Below, piece by piece: positions 32,117 to 40,668 of a stretch of 49,462 nucleotides of DNA; within the stretch, counting starts at the first letter, position 1, and each line of letters begins with the position of its first letter. Made by a program: the position numbers and the translations under genes. The notes below the pieces were generated by a model. It did no database searches and had not been told where the DNA came from. It was given only the letters and a program-made list of their open reading frames with translations. This DNA comes from Cyclobacteriaceae bacterium (GTDB taxonomy: Bacteria; Bacteroidota; Bacteroidia; Cytophagales; Cyclobacteriaceae). The DNA lies in contig BQJT01000006.1 in the NCBI GenBank assembly GCA_021604845.1, positions 1 to 49,462 on the forward strand, given 5' to 3'.

Positions 32117-33478
32117 ATGACATCGTTTCAAACCGGAAATTCTCTACAAATTTATTTAATATCTGTGGCTTTCTGGGTTTCTGGCTGCAGCAGCCCGCAA
32201 AAACCCGTACCTGAGGTAATTCCTTTAGCCGATCAAATAGAATCTGTACTGAAGAGAGACCTGATTCAGCTTTGGTATCCACGGGTAATAGACTCTGTTG
32301 ATGGAGGCTATCTAAGTGATTTTAACTATATGTGGGAAGAGGATGGCCCTCAAAATAAATTTATTGTTTCGCAGGCAAGACATGTCTGGACCTGTTCAAA
32401 ACTAGAACAAATGTATCCGGACAGGGGTTTTGAGGATTATGCGGCTCATGGCGTTACTTTTTTGCAAAATATTATGTGGGATAAGCAGTTTGGGGGATTT
32501 CACAGTCTGGTAGATAAGCAGGGAAATCTAATTGAAAATGGCCAATGGGATGGTCATAAAACTGCCTATGGGAATGCGTTTGGGATTTATGGGCTGTCAG
32601 CCTATGTCAAATTAACCAATGACCCACAGGCTCTTGATTTTGTGAAACAGGCGTTCCGTTGGTTGGATGGGCACAGTTATGACCCGGAATTTGGCGGGTA
32701 CTTTCAGTTTATGACAAGGTCGGGTGAACCGCTTCAGTCAGGCCTGGCAGGGGTACCTCCAAAGGACCAGAATAGCAGCATTCATCTACTGGAGGCCTTT
32801 GCGGAATTATATCAGGTATGGCCCAATGATACAGTTGGTGCCCGGCTTCAGGAGATGTTAGTTATTATCAGGGATAAAATCGCTGGTGAAAAGAATTATA
32901 TGAACCTGTTCTTCAATCAGGATTGGACTCCTGTAGTTTACCGTGATTCGTTGCCAGAGCAAAGAGAAGCCAATTATGCTATCGACCATGTTTCATTCGG
33001 GCATGATATCGAAACGGCTTACCTCATGATGGAAGCCTCAGAAGTACTTGGGATAGAGCATGACCAGGAAACTATTGCCAGGGGAAAGGCAATGGTAGAC
33101 CATGTGCTCGACTACGGGTGGGATAATGAAGTGGGTGGGGTTTATGACCGGGGGTACTATCTGCCGGGAACTGAAGGAATGACCATTATTGATGAGTCCA
33201 AAGCCTGGTGGTCACAAGTTGAGGCCATGAACACCTTGCTTATAATGTCCGAGTTATACCCGGATGATCCACAGGGTTATCATGATGAATTCCTGCTTCA
33301 GTGGGAGTACATAAAAACCTATCTACTCGACCCTCAATACGGGGGGGTACTAGTGGAGGGTAGTGATAAAAGCCATGAAAGTATGCAAAGCGCGAAAGGA
33401 GGAATCTGGAAAGTTAACTATCACACAGCCAGGTCATTAATGAATTGCATAGAGCGACTGAGGAAGTCAGAATCCTGA
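32117..33478 (+). CDS. Lipoprotein AGE-family epimerase (cellobiose 2-epimerase-like)
   Basis: An (alpha/alpha)6-barrel 2-epimerase of the N-acylglucosamine 2-epimerase superfamily. Lipobox WVSGC gives Cys24, so it should be anchored outside the cytoplasm. Family features are RHVWTCSKLEQMY, WDKQFGGFHSLVDKQG, KTAYGNAFGIYGLSAY, SSIHLLEAFAELY with His223, FGHDIETAYLM with His296 and WKVNYHTARS with His436. The WWSQVEAMN and terminal K..WK..YH..R patterns are those of cellobiose epimerases rather than cytosolic GlcNAc epimerases. It may isomerise a disaccharide or free sugar produced by the lyases or hydrolases nearby. Length 453 residues, full. A palindrome precedes the start. Confidence 0.87.
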   Translation: MTSFQTGNSLQIYLISVAFWVSGCSSPQKPVPEVIPLADQIESVLKRDLIQLWYPRVIDSVDGGYLSDFNYMWEEDGPQNKFIVSQARHVWTCSKLEQMYPDRGFEDYAAHGVTFLQNIMWDKQFGGFHSLVDKQGNLIENGQWDGHKTAYGNAFGIYGLSAYVKLTNDPQALDFVKQAFRWLDGHSYDPEFGGYFQFMTRSGEPLQSGLAGVPPKDQNSSIHLLEAFAELYQVWPNDTVGARLQEMLVIIRDKIAGEKNYMNLFFNQDWTPVVYRDSLPEQREANYAIDHVSFGHDIETAYLMMEASEVLGIEHDQETIARGKAMVDHVLDYGWDNEVGGVYDRGYYLPGTEGMTIIDESKAWWSQVEAMNTLLIMSELYPDDPQGYHDEFLLQWEYIKTYLLDPQYGGVLVEGSDKSHESMQSAKGGIWKVNYHTARSLMNCIERLRKSES

Positions 33479-33557
33479 AACCGCTATTTTCTTGCCATGA
33501 AAACGCAGTTTTCTTAAGGTCCGGACCGGATCCTTTTGTGTGGGACAATAATTGGAG

Positions 33558-33995
33558 CTAATTCCCGGGTTTGGTGTTCTCATTAATTTGAGCCAGGGAG
33601 TCATTTATCTTTGCCAGTAACTCAATGTCCCGGGGAGTGGGTACGGAAGTTACTTTTTCATCTTCCGCTCTGCGCTTCAGCATATTGAAAAGCTTAACCA
33701 CCAAAAAAAGAACAACCGCCATTATAAGAAAATCCACGGTAACCTGTAGAAAGTTTCCGTAACTTATCACGATTTCAGGTTGGATCACCTCGCCATCCTG
33801 ACCTAATTTTTCATGCAGAATAGTGGCTTTTAAATCCGAAAATTTGACCTTACCCAGAAAATAACCCAGCGGAGGCATTATAATGTCGTTGACCATGGAA
33901 GTAACCACCTTACCTGAGGCAGCACCTATGATAAAGCCAACCGCCATATCAATTACGCTGCCTTTAATTGCAAATTCCTTGAACTCTTTAAACAT
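33558..33995 (-). CDS. mscL: Large-conductance mechanosensitive channel
   Basis: Inner-membrane channel that opens on hypo-osmotic shock. The N-terminal amphipathic segment MFKEFKEFAIKGSVIDMAVGF and the first transmembrane helix (IDMAVGFIIGAASGKVVTSMVND) are diagnostic; a second helix (NFLQVTVDFLIMAVVLFLVVKL) and a charged cytoplasmic helix (RRAEDEKVTSVPTPRDIELLAKIND) complete the 145 residues. Together with the MscS protein at 10660 the window encodes two osmotic safety channels. It stands alone, convergent with the epimerase. Confidence 0.96.
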   Translation of the reverse strand: MFKEFKEFAIKGSVIDMAVGFIIGAASGKVVTSMVNDIIMPPLGYFLGKVKFSDLKATILHEKLGQDGEVIQPEIVISYGNFLQVTVDFLIMAVVLFLVVKLFNMLKRRAEDEKVTSVPTPRDIELLAKINDSLAQINENTKPGN

Positions 33996-34203
33996 GCGTA
34001 TTTATTTTTGAGGGTTTGAAATTGATCCATCCATGTTGACGAACCATGCAATAATATAGAAGAATGTTCAAAGATGAAACCATTGACTGATCCTGAGCTT
34101 TTTTATGCTGTGGAGGTTGACAAATGTATTATTTGATTTTTTGTATATTCAGCGGTAAATCGCCATTCCGATAACTATATAATACTGATTTAATCAAAAG
34201 AGT

Positions 34204-36072
34204 ATGCCCAAACTACTGGTTTTTACATTTGCGTTTTGTATTCTACTTTCTAACGGATCAGTTCATGGACAGGACCATGATGCACCCCCCAAACTAGAGA
34301 ATCCAATAACAACTGCCTACCTTAAAAAGCATTTAAGGAAATCGAGCCCGAGACTTGTTTTAAATCCTTCCACGGAAAAGGTGTTGAAGAGGAAACTGAA
34401 ATCCGATCCGGTTGTACAGAATATGTACCAGGCGGTGAAGTTAAATGCCAATGAAATAACCGGGCAGCCGCTGCTGGAGCGAAACGTTGTGGGCCGAAGG
34501 TTATTAGGAACTTCAAGAGAGTTTCTGAGGCGAATGAATATGCTTGGTTTGGTATACCGCATCGAGAAATCTCCCGAGCTACTGGAGAGAATTAATAATG
34601 AAGTGCTGGCAGTTTGTTCTTTTACCGACTGGAACCCCTCGCACTATCTTGATGTAGCGGAAATGGCTATGGGTGTGGCAATTGCTCTTGATTGGACGGC
34701 CTCGGACCTACCGGTGGCCACCAGGGAAACTGCCCTTCAGGCACTGATAGAGAAAGGCATTATGCCTAGTTGGTCAGGGGAAGGAAGACCTGGTTGGTCG
34801 TATGGAACGAATAATTGGAATCAGGTCTGTAACGGAGGTATGATTGCTGCTTCAATCGCCATCGCTGAAGTCAACCCGGAGTTAGCCGCTAAAACCATAC
34901 ATCGGGCTCTGGACGGTTTACCCCATTCCCTGGTGGAATACGGCCCGGACGGGGTTTACCCGGAAGGGTCCACCTACTGGAGTTACGGAACCAGTTTTTC
35001 GGTAATTACCATTGCAATGCTGGAAAGTGCCTTTGGCACTGACTTTGGTATGGGGGAATACCCTTCGTTTCAGGAGAGTGCGGTGTTTCGGGTATTGTGT
35101 AACGCTCCCACCGGATGGTATTACAACTTCGCAGATTGTGGTGACAAACGCAGTGAAAATGGAGATATTACCCTGGCATGGTTCGCTAAAAAAACCGGAA
35201 ATAAACTTTACTTTGAAAAGGACCGTTTTTTGCGCAATCCGGCAGACATGGGTAAGTTAGGTCGTTTATCAGGAGCCGGCTTAGTATGGCTGGCACAATA
35301 TAAAGAGCAGGGAGAACAATTAGCTCCCACTGCCTGGAAAGGGGAGGGAGCAAACCCCATAGTAATTTTTAATGGAGGTCAGGACGATCCTAATCAGTAC
35401 TATTTCGGGGGTAAAGGAGGAAGAGGAACGGTAAATCATGGCAACATGGATGGTGGCTCATTTATTTTTGAACTTGATGGGATCAGGTGGGCAATCGATC
35501 CGGGTAATCAATCCTACCATGCACTGGAGCAGACGGGGTTTAATCTTTGGGGACGGTGCCAGGATTGTGAACGATGGACGTTGCTGACCAAAAATAATTA
35601 CGGACACAGTACCATCACCGTAAATGGAGCTTTACACCAGGTTGATGGGTTGGTAAATTTGGTGGACTTCCAGACTGGCGACAGCCCGGAAGCAACATTC
35701 GATATGACTCCGGCATTTGGTGCTTTAATGGATAAAGCCACCCGAAAATTTAAAAAGGATGGAAAAAGATCGCTGGTAATTGAAGACCAGTTAGAAATAA
35801 ACGACAGCACTCAAATGATCACCTGGCAAATGCTTACCCAGGCTGAGGTAGAATTAGTGAAGGGAGGAGTAATTCTTAAACAGGAAGGTAAACAAGTTGA
35901 ATTAAGCAATCTCACACATCCTGAACTTACTGCTTCGGTAATCAGCCTGGATCCCGCACCACTTGAATTGGACAGGCAGATAGATCATCTGAAACGAATA
36001 GAGTTCAGGTATCCGGCGTATCTTTTTAAAGATGGTACCGGGACCATACAGATTCGTTTATCCGGGGAGTAA
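34204..36072 (+). CDS. Heparinase II/III-like polysaccharide lyase, exported
   Basis: A 622-residue protein with a Sec leader (LLVFTFAFCILLSNGSVHGQ). The N-terminal part is an (alpha/alpha) toroid with WSYGTNNWNQVCNGGMIAASIAIAEVNP and YPEGSTYWSYGTSFSV, in which the NWN and YWSYG tracts carry the Tyr/Asn residues typical of catalysis in this superfamily. The C-terminal beta-sandwich has the metal-associated NHGNMDGGSFIFELDG and IDPGNQSYHALE. The likely reaction is beta-elimination of a uronic acid-containing polysaccharide or oligosaccharide (alginate-, heparin- or related chains); the exact polysaccharide lyase family needs a profile search. No SusC/D genes are adjacent. It is in line with, but 474 bases before, the Nramp-like gene. 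Confidence 0.87.
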   Translation: MPKLLVFTFAFCILLSNGSVHGQDHDAPPKLENPITTAYLKKHLRKSSPRLVLNPSTEKVLKRKLKSDPVVQNMYQAVKLNANEITGQPLLERNVVGRRLLGTSREFLRRMNMLGLVYRIEKSPELLERINNEVLAVCSFTDWNPSHYLDVAEMAMGVAIALDWTASDLPVATRETALQALIEKGIMPSWSGEGRPGWSYGTNNWNQVCNGGMIAASIAIAEVNPELAAKTIHRALDGLPHSLVEYGPDGVYPEGSTYWSYGTSFSVITIAMLESAFGTDFGMGEYPSFQESAVFRVLCNAPTGWYYNFADCGDKRSENGDITLAWFAKKTGNKLYFEKDRFLRNPADMGKLGRLSGAGLVWLAQYKEQGEQLAPTAWKGEGANPIVIFNGGQDDPNQYYFGGKGGRGTVNHGNMDGGSFIFELDGIRWAIDPGNQSYHALEQTGFNLWGRCQDCERWTLLTKNNYGHSTITVNGALHQVDGLVNLVDFQTGDSPEATFDMTPAFGALMDKATRKFKKDGKRSLVIEDQLEINDSTQMITWQMLTQAEVELVKGGVILKQEGKQVELSNLTHPELTASVISLDPAPLELDRQIDHLKRIEFRYPAYLFKDGTGTIQIRLSGE

Positions 36073-36215
36073 CCAAAGCAGGTAAAAATGGCAGGACAAA
36101 GCGTGGTGTTAAAAGCAAAACCAGGTTGCACCTGATATTTGCCTTTAACAAATAAAAACTAGGACACTAACCTGAATTATCACAGTACCGTAAATATTTT
36201 TGATATTAGCTTTTG

Positions 36216-36240
36216 ATGTATCTAACTCTTATCGATACAT
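36216..36240. promoter_or_regulatory. Inverted repeat, possible operator
   Basis: Arms ATGTATC (36216-36222) and GATACAT (36234-36240), 11-base spacer, about 230 bases before the short ORF. It starts 14 bases after the TATTTTTG box at 36195-36202, which may be a -7 promoter element. Confidence 0.35.
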
Positions 36241-36317
36241 TTGTTAAAGTATCACCTAGCAATTAGTTGCGTGTGATTCTGCTTGCACACACCCGGAGAA
36301 TTCATTATTGACAGGGA

Positions 36318-36357
36318 AGGGATTAATAATTAATTTCATCACCTAGTTTTAATCCCT
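36318..36357. promoter_or_regulatory. Long-loop inverted repeat
   Basis: Arms AGGGATTAA (36318-36326) and TTAATCCCT (36349-36357), 22-base loop containing AT-rich sequence. It could be a leader hairpin in the transcript of the Nramp-like operon or a bipartite binding site. Confidence 0.35.
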
Positions 36358-36470
36358 GACTTGTCATTATCTTCATTCAAGGGCATAATCCTCCATTTTA
36401 TTGGTCTCACCTATCTGAAGATTTTTATCCTTTAGAGATTTGATGTATTTTGTGTTCATTGAAATAAGCT

Positions 36471-36554
36471 ATGAATATTATCAATTTCGAATCCAAACAA
36501 GAGCTGGGTGGACCAGTTGATTTCCTGTCCTGGTTGAAAAGCGCCGATGAATAA
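36471..36554 (+). CDS. 27-codon ORF overlapping the transporter start
   Basis: ATG AAT ATT ATC onward encodes 27 residues (MNIINFESKQELGGPVDFLS then WLKSADE) and ends at TAA 36552-36554, eight bases inside the Nramp-like gene. The overlap ATGAATAA gives direct translational coupling. It is too short for a domain and I recognise no family. Either a leader ORF that sets the translation of the transporter or a residual fragment. Coding status is unproven. Confidence 0.4.
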   Translation: MNIINFESKQELGGPVDFLSWLKSADE

Positions 36555-37788
36555 AGGATTGAAGAAGATTGCACTCTTATTGAGTGCTGTAGGTCCCGGG
36601 CTTTTCCTTATTGCTTACAATATCGGTACCGGTAGTATCATCACCATGGCCAAAGCCGGAGCAGATTACGGTATGTCTCTTTTCTGGACCTTGCTGCTCT
36701 CTTGTATTTTCACTTATCTACTGATGGTTGCCTATGGTCAGGTCACCCTGGTATCTGGTAAAACGGCATTGTTCAATATTAAAACACGGATACCTGTATT
36801 TGGGAAGAGTCTGGCTATCTACATAATGATTGCGCTGATAATAGGTGAGTTGCTGGCACTCATGGGAATCATGGGTATCGTGGCGGACTTGTTGCAAGAA
36901 GCAATTCGCATGTTAACCGGGGGCGCCATAATTAGCACCCTAATAATTACCCTGGTGCTTATAGTGCTGCTCACCTGTCTCCTGTGGTACGGGCAATATA
37001 AAATATTCGAAAAGATGCTGACGGTACTGGTATTGTTGATGGCATTCTGTTTCTTATATGTGTTCTTTTCTGTAAGTCCTGATATGAAGGAAATACTGGC
37101 AGGAATGATTCCCCGAATACCGGATCAACCAGGGGTGCTGGGACTAATTGCTGCTATGGTGGGTACTACTTGTTCAGCAGCTGTCTTTATAGTGCGCAGT
37201 ATTGTGGTTGCTGAAAAGGGATGGACTATAGATAATTTAGCTAATGAAAAGAAGGATGCAATGGTGTCCGCCACCATGATGCTGTTTTTAAGCGCCATAA
37301 TAATGGCGGTTGCCGCTGGCACGCTTCATGTTATGGGGTTGCATGTAAATGATACGCTGGAGTTAATTCAACTGTTTGAACCGATTGGAGGAAAAATTTC
37401 AGCTTTTATATTAATTGCCGGCATTACCGGGGCGGCTTTATCAACCGTCTTCCCAATTGTGTTAATCGCTCCCTGGCTGATAGCGGATTATTCTGCACGT
37501 CCACGAGATATAAAATCTCCATTGTTCCGGATACTGGGGATTGGAGGGTTGTTTTTTGGTCTTGGGTTGCAATTTATTGATCAACGGCCCCCTGCCATGA
37601 TGATCTTTTCCCAGGCTTTCCAGGCATTCATATTGCCAGCAGTAACTGTTCCGATTCTATATCTGATCAATAAAAAGTCCCTGATGCATAGTCACCGGGC
37701 CTCATGGAAAATGAATTTTGGTATCGTTTGCGTACTATTGTTTGGTCTGCTAACCAGCTACTTTGCGGTGCTGGAGTTACTCAACTAA
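36547..37788 (+). CDS. Nramp-fold transporter lacking the canonical metal-binding motifs
   Basis: A 413-residue inner-membrane protein with about eleven hydrophobic helices, of the NRAMP (LeuT-fold) type: GPGLFLIAYNIGTGSIITMAKAGADYGMSLFW matches transmembrane segment 1 of the family in layout. The metal-coordinating DPGN of that helix is replaced by NIGTGS (residues 25-30), and the MPH of helix 6 by GTT (206-208 in AAMVGTTCSAAVF). Manganese or iron transport by the usual site is therefore unlikely; a different ion or a small organic solute is suggested. The downstream oxidoreductase starts 14 bases after its stop, and a third gene follows, indicating an operon and possibly that the substrate is the oxidoreductase's sugar-like compound. 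It overlaps the short ORF upstream. Confidence 0.85.
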   Translation: MNKGLKKIALLLSAVGPGLFLIAYNIGTGSIITMAKAGADYGMSLFWTLLLSCIFTYLLMVAYGQVTLVSGKTALFNIKTRIPVFGKSLAIYIMIALIIGELLALMGIMGIVADLLQEAIRMLTGGAIISTLIITLVLIVLLTCLLWYGQYKIFEKMLTVLVLLMAFCFLYVFFSVSPDMKEILAGMIPRIPDQPGVLGLIAAMVGTTCSAAVFIVRSIVVAEKGWTIDNLANEKKDAMVSATMMLFLSAIIMAVAAGTLHVMGLHVNDTLELIQLFEPIGGKISAFILIAGITGAALSTVFPIVLIAPWLIADYSARPRDIKSPLFRILGIGGLFFGLGLQFIDQRPPAMMIFSQAFQAFILPAVTVPILYLINKKSLMHSHRASWKMNFGIVCVLLFGLLTSYFAVLELLN

Positions 37789-37801
37789 ATTGAATTAATT
37801 A

Positions 37802-38821
37802 ATGGCAAAATGGAAATTCGGAATTGTAGGTGCAGGACTGATTGCTGATTTTCACGCCAGGGCCATTCAGGATATCGACGAGGCCGCGGTAATGGGGTTT
37901 TGTGATGGTGGGTCCGGACGTGCACGTGAATTAGCCGATAAGTATCAGGCAACCGCCTTCGAAGACTACCGGCAGCTTATCGAAAATAGAGAAATTAATA
38001 TCGTTGCAGTGGCCACACCCAGCGGTTTTCATATGGAACCGACCGTGTATGCGGCAGAGTTGGGAAAACATGTAATTTGTGAAAAACCCCTGGAAATCAG
38101 TTTGGAGCGAATTGACCAGATGATTGCAGCTCACGAAAAAGCGGGAACATACCTTGGCGGCATATTTCCATTTCGGTATGATGACAGCTTTGAAGTGGTT
38201 AAACAGGCCATTCAAGAAGGCCGGTTTGGGAAAATTTCCTATGCCGGTATCCAGGTGCCCTGGTGGAGGGATGATGAATATTATCGCGATAGCTGGCATG
38301 GTACCTGGAAACTGGACGGCGGGGGTGCTTTGATGAATCAATCGATTCATATGGTGGATTATTTGCTGGCGTTGATGGGTCCGGTAAAGGAGGTCTCAGG
38401 ACTCATTGATCATCTTGGTCATGATATTGAGACAGAAGACACTGCGGTGGCTGTTTTACGCTTCGAAAATCAGGCTTTAGGGTCGATTTTCGGTACTACC
38501 GCTTCTTTTCCCGGTCAGTTCAGACGTTTACAAATTACCGGTACCAACGGTACAGTAGTACAGGAAGAAGACAGCTTTAAGGTTTGGGAGTTCAGAGAAG
38601 CAAAAGCGGAGGACGAAGTTATTAGAGAAAAATATGGAGGTATTCATGGAGGAGGAGGGGTTTCTGACCCCGGAGCCATACCCTATGAAAATCATACCCT
38701 GAATATTGCCGCATTCCTTCAGGCAATAGACTCTGGGACCCCCTTTTCGATTGATGGAAAGGAAGCAAGAAAGGCCGTTGAATTGATTTTACGAATCTAC
38801 AATCGCAAATCTCATGGGTAA
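37802..38821 (+). CDS. Gfo/Idh/MocA family oxidoreductase (cytoplasmic)
   Basis: NAD(P)-dependent oxidoreductase of 339 residues. The Rossmann motif FGIVGAGLIADFHARA is at the start, VATPSGFHMEPTVYAAELGKHVICEKPLEIS holds the family EKP lysine, and the C-terminal substrate domain includes WRDDEYYRDSWHGTWKLDGGGALMNQSIHMVDYLLALMG with the typical GGGxxxxxxxH pair. No export signal, unlike the second Gfo/Idh at 40668, so this copy acts in the cytoplasm. Position between the transporter and the PHP lipoprotein suggests it acts on the imported compound, likely a sugar, inositol or uronate. Confidence 0.92.
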   Translation: MAKWKFGIVGAGLIADFHARAIQDIDEAAVMGFCDGGSGRARELADKYQATAFEDYRQLIENREINIVAVATPSGFHMEPTVYAAELGKHVICEKPLEISLERIDQMIAAHEKAGTYLGGIFPFRYDDSFEVVKQAIQEGRFGKISYAGIQVPWWRDDEYYRDSWHGTWKLDGGGALMNQSIHMVDYLLALMGPVKEVSGLIDHLGHDIETEDTAVAVLRFENQALGSIFGTTASFPGQFRRLQITGTNGTVVQEEDSFKVWEFREAKAEDEVIREKYGGIHGGGGVSDPGAIPYENHTLNIAAFLQAIDSGTPFSIDGKEARKAVELILRIYNRKSHG

Positions 38822-38836
38822 TTATCACAACAATTT

Positions 38837-40489
38837 ATGCAGTTCAAAGATTGGGTTATTTTTTGTTTGATACCTGTTTTGCAGATGGTATCTGCGGGCT
38901 GTTCCATCCCGGGAGAAACTACTTCAGATCAGGTCAGCATATTAATTCTGGACGAATTCCAGCGGCCCACCGCCGCCAGATTACGACTGGTGGATATGAA
39001 TGGCGATTACCTGGCGCCGATTGGCCATCAGGCAAACTTCCCAATGACCACTTCACAGGACCAGGAGCCGGTTGAAACAGATGTAATACTTGACGATGGA
39101 CGACGATTTGCTTATGTAAGTGGATCAATTATGCTTCCTGAAATTCACGATTCCGTAAGTATCGAAGTTGTTAAAGGCTTTCATTATCGAATATACCGGG
39201 ACACTTTATTGCTTTCAAGCAGAAAGGGTAATGTTGAAATCCAACTGGAGAAGGCTTTTAAGCAGTTGCCGGATGAGGGTTGGTACACCGGAGATGTGCA
39301 TGTTCACCATATCAATACAGAATCAGCCCTGTTGCAGATACAGGCGGAGGATTTGAATGTCTGTAATCTGCTGATTTCGGATTTCACCCTGGATCATCAA
39401 AAGTTCCGGGGCTCGGTGGAGCCAACTGCAGATTCCATGCATCTTATTTACTACAATCAGGAATATCGTGAGGATCGGCTGGGGCATGTAAATTTGCTCA
39501 ATTTAACCAGCTTGATAGAACCTGCTAAGGAGCAGCGTCAGCATCAGTACCCGCTGAATATTGATGCCATGGATCAGGTGCACAATCAGGGTGGCCATGT
39601 TTCCTGGGCTCATTTTGCCGCCTGGCCCGGATTAGAAGGTCCGCTGGCAGTAGTGCTAAAAAAAATCGATGCTGTAGAGCTGCTTTGTACTATTGACCCA
39701 TTTCATGAACCGATCTTTGTTTCGGATGTGGTGCCGGAACTTCCTATGAATTCAGGTCTCAAACTCTGGTACCGCTTGTTGAATTGTGGCTTTCGGATCC
39801 CGGTAACTGCTGGCACTGATAAAATGGGAAATTTTGTAACCGTGGGTGCAAACAGGACTTATGCACAAGTAACGAAGAATTTCAACTATCAAAATTGGAT
39901 TGAAGCTTTGAACCAGGGCCGTACTTTTGTCAGTAACTCACCATTTCTTTCATTCAAGGTAAATAAAGCCGGCCCAGGCTCAATATTCAACGCCAGTGCA
40001 GGTGATGTCTATCAGATTTCAGCAGAGGTTTGGAGCCAGATGCCATTGGACCGGTTGGAGATTATTGCAAATGGAGAACTATTGGCAGAGATATCTCTGG
40101 ACCATAACGAAAATTACCAGTCTTTGGAGATTTCTTTCGAACCAACCGAAAGCACCTGGATTACCGCCAGGGCCTATCAACTAAGCCAGGTAGATAAAAG
40201 GAAGGGATTAAGTATGTCGCAGAGACGCAATCAAGGCGCCGGCCCTACCATGCTGAACCGTTATTTTGGTACCTTAAGACCTGAGGTTGCATTTGCTCAT
40301 ACCAGTCCCGTTTACATTGAGATGAACGGAGCTCCTGTCAGATCTGCCGATGATGCCAGGTATTTTGTTAAGTATTTAGAAAATGCAATTGACTGGCTGG
40401 ACCAATACGGAAGTTTCCCCTCCGATGAAGCCAGGAAAGAAGTTCTGGAAGCGTTTGAAGCAGGAAAACGAGGGTTTCAGGAGTTATGA
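38837..40489 (+). CDS. CehA/McbA-type PHP-domain metallohydrolase, lipoprotein
   Basis: A 550-residue predicted lipoprotein (VSAGC, Cys22). A 120-residue N-terminal domain precedes a PHP-type hydrolase with HVHH at 155-158 in WYTGDVHVHHINTES, then the AEDLNVCNLLISDF, HVSWAHFAAWPG and PVTAGTDKMGN segments that hold further candidate ligands. CehA/McbA proteins split carbamate or phosphoester-like bonds; the real substrate here is open. Third gene of the transporter operon, 15 bases after the oxidoreductase stop. It runs into the tandem array at 40498. Confidence 0.85.
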   Translation: MQFKDWVIFCLIPVLQMVSAGCSIPGETTSDQVSILILDEFQRPTAARLRLVDMNGDYLAPIGHQANFPMTTSQDQEPVETDVILDDGRRFAYVSGSIMLPEIHDSVSIEVVKGFHYRIYRDTLLLSSRKGNVEIQLEKAFKQLPDEGWYTGDVHVHHINTESALLQIQAEDLNVCNLLISDFTLDHQKFRGSVEPTADSMHLIYYNQEYREDRLGHVNLLNLTSLIEPAKEQRQHQYPLNIDAMDQVHNQGGHVSWAHFAAWPGLEGPLAVVLKKIDAVELLCTIDPFHEPIFVSDVVPELPMNSGLKLWYRLLNCGFRIPVTAGTDKMGNFVTVGANRTYAQVTKNFNYQNWIEALNQGRTFVSNSPFLSFKVNKAGPGSIFNASAGDVYQISAEVWSQMPLDRLEIIANGELLAEISLDHNENYQSLEISFEPTESTWITARAYQLSQVDKRKGLSMSQRRNQGAGPTMLNRYFGTLRPEVAFAHTSPVYIEMNGAPVRSADDARYFVKYLENAIDWLDQYGSFPSDEARKEVLEAFEAGKRGFQEL

Positions 40490-40497
40490 GTGATAGA

Positions 40498-40668
40498 TGC
40501 TCAATCACCAAATCACCAAATCACCAAATCACTCATTCAGCAAATCAGCAAATCACCAAATCACTCATTCAGCAAATCACCCAATCACTAATTCACCCAA
40601 TCAGCAAATCACTAATTCACCCAATCAGCAAATCACCCAATCACTAAATCACCAAATCAACAAATCGC
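40498..40668. repeat. AATCACCAA/AGCAAATCA tandem array
   Basis: About 170 bases of imperfect 8-10 base units (CAAATCAC, CAATCAGCAA, ACTCATTCAG, ACTAATTCACC) with almost no G on this strand. It fills the gap between the convergent PHP and Gfo/Idh genes, the same position type as the array at 24641 but with a different word. The reading frame through it gives a repetitive NHQITKSPN-like peptide, which is an artefact. Confidence 0.85.

Larger units (their letters stand above)
36073..36546. other. 474-base intergenic region with inverted repeats and a short ORF
   Basis: Between the lyase and the Nramp-like gene. It contains a CAGGT/ACCTG mini-hairpin (36122-36134), a perfect TAnnTTTG-type box at 36195-36202, inverted repeats at 36216-36240 and 36318-36357, and a 27-codon ORF at 36471-36554 that runs into the transporter start. 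The word TTTGATGTAT near 36212 recurs at 36440. It looks like a regulated promoter region rather than decayed coding sequence. Confidence 0.6.

Noticed and set aside
33518-33536. GGTCCGGACC palindrome after the epimerase gene
   Set aside because: Short, between convergent genes, without a T run; probably chance.
37931-38350. 139-residue reverse-strand frame within the Gfo/Idh gene
   Set aside because: Shadow of a well-supported oxidoreductase; no start context or homology signal.
40498-40668. CRISPR array
   Set aside because: Repeats are 8-10 bases with no spacer structure.
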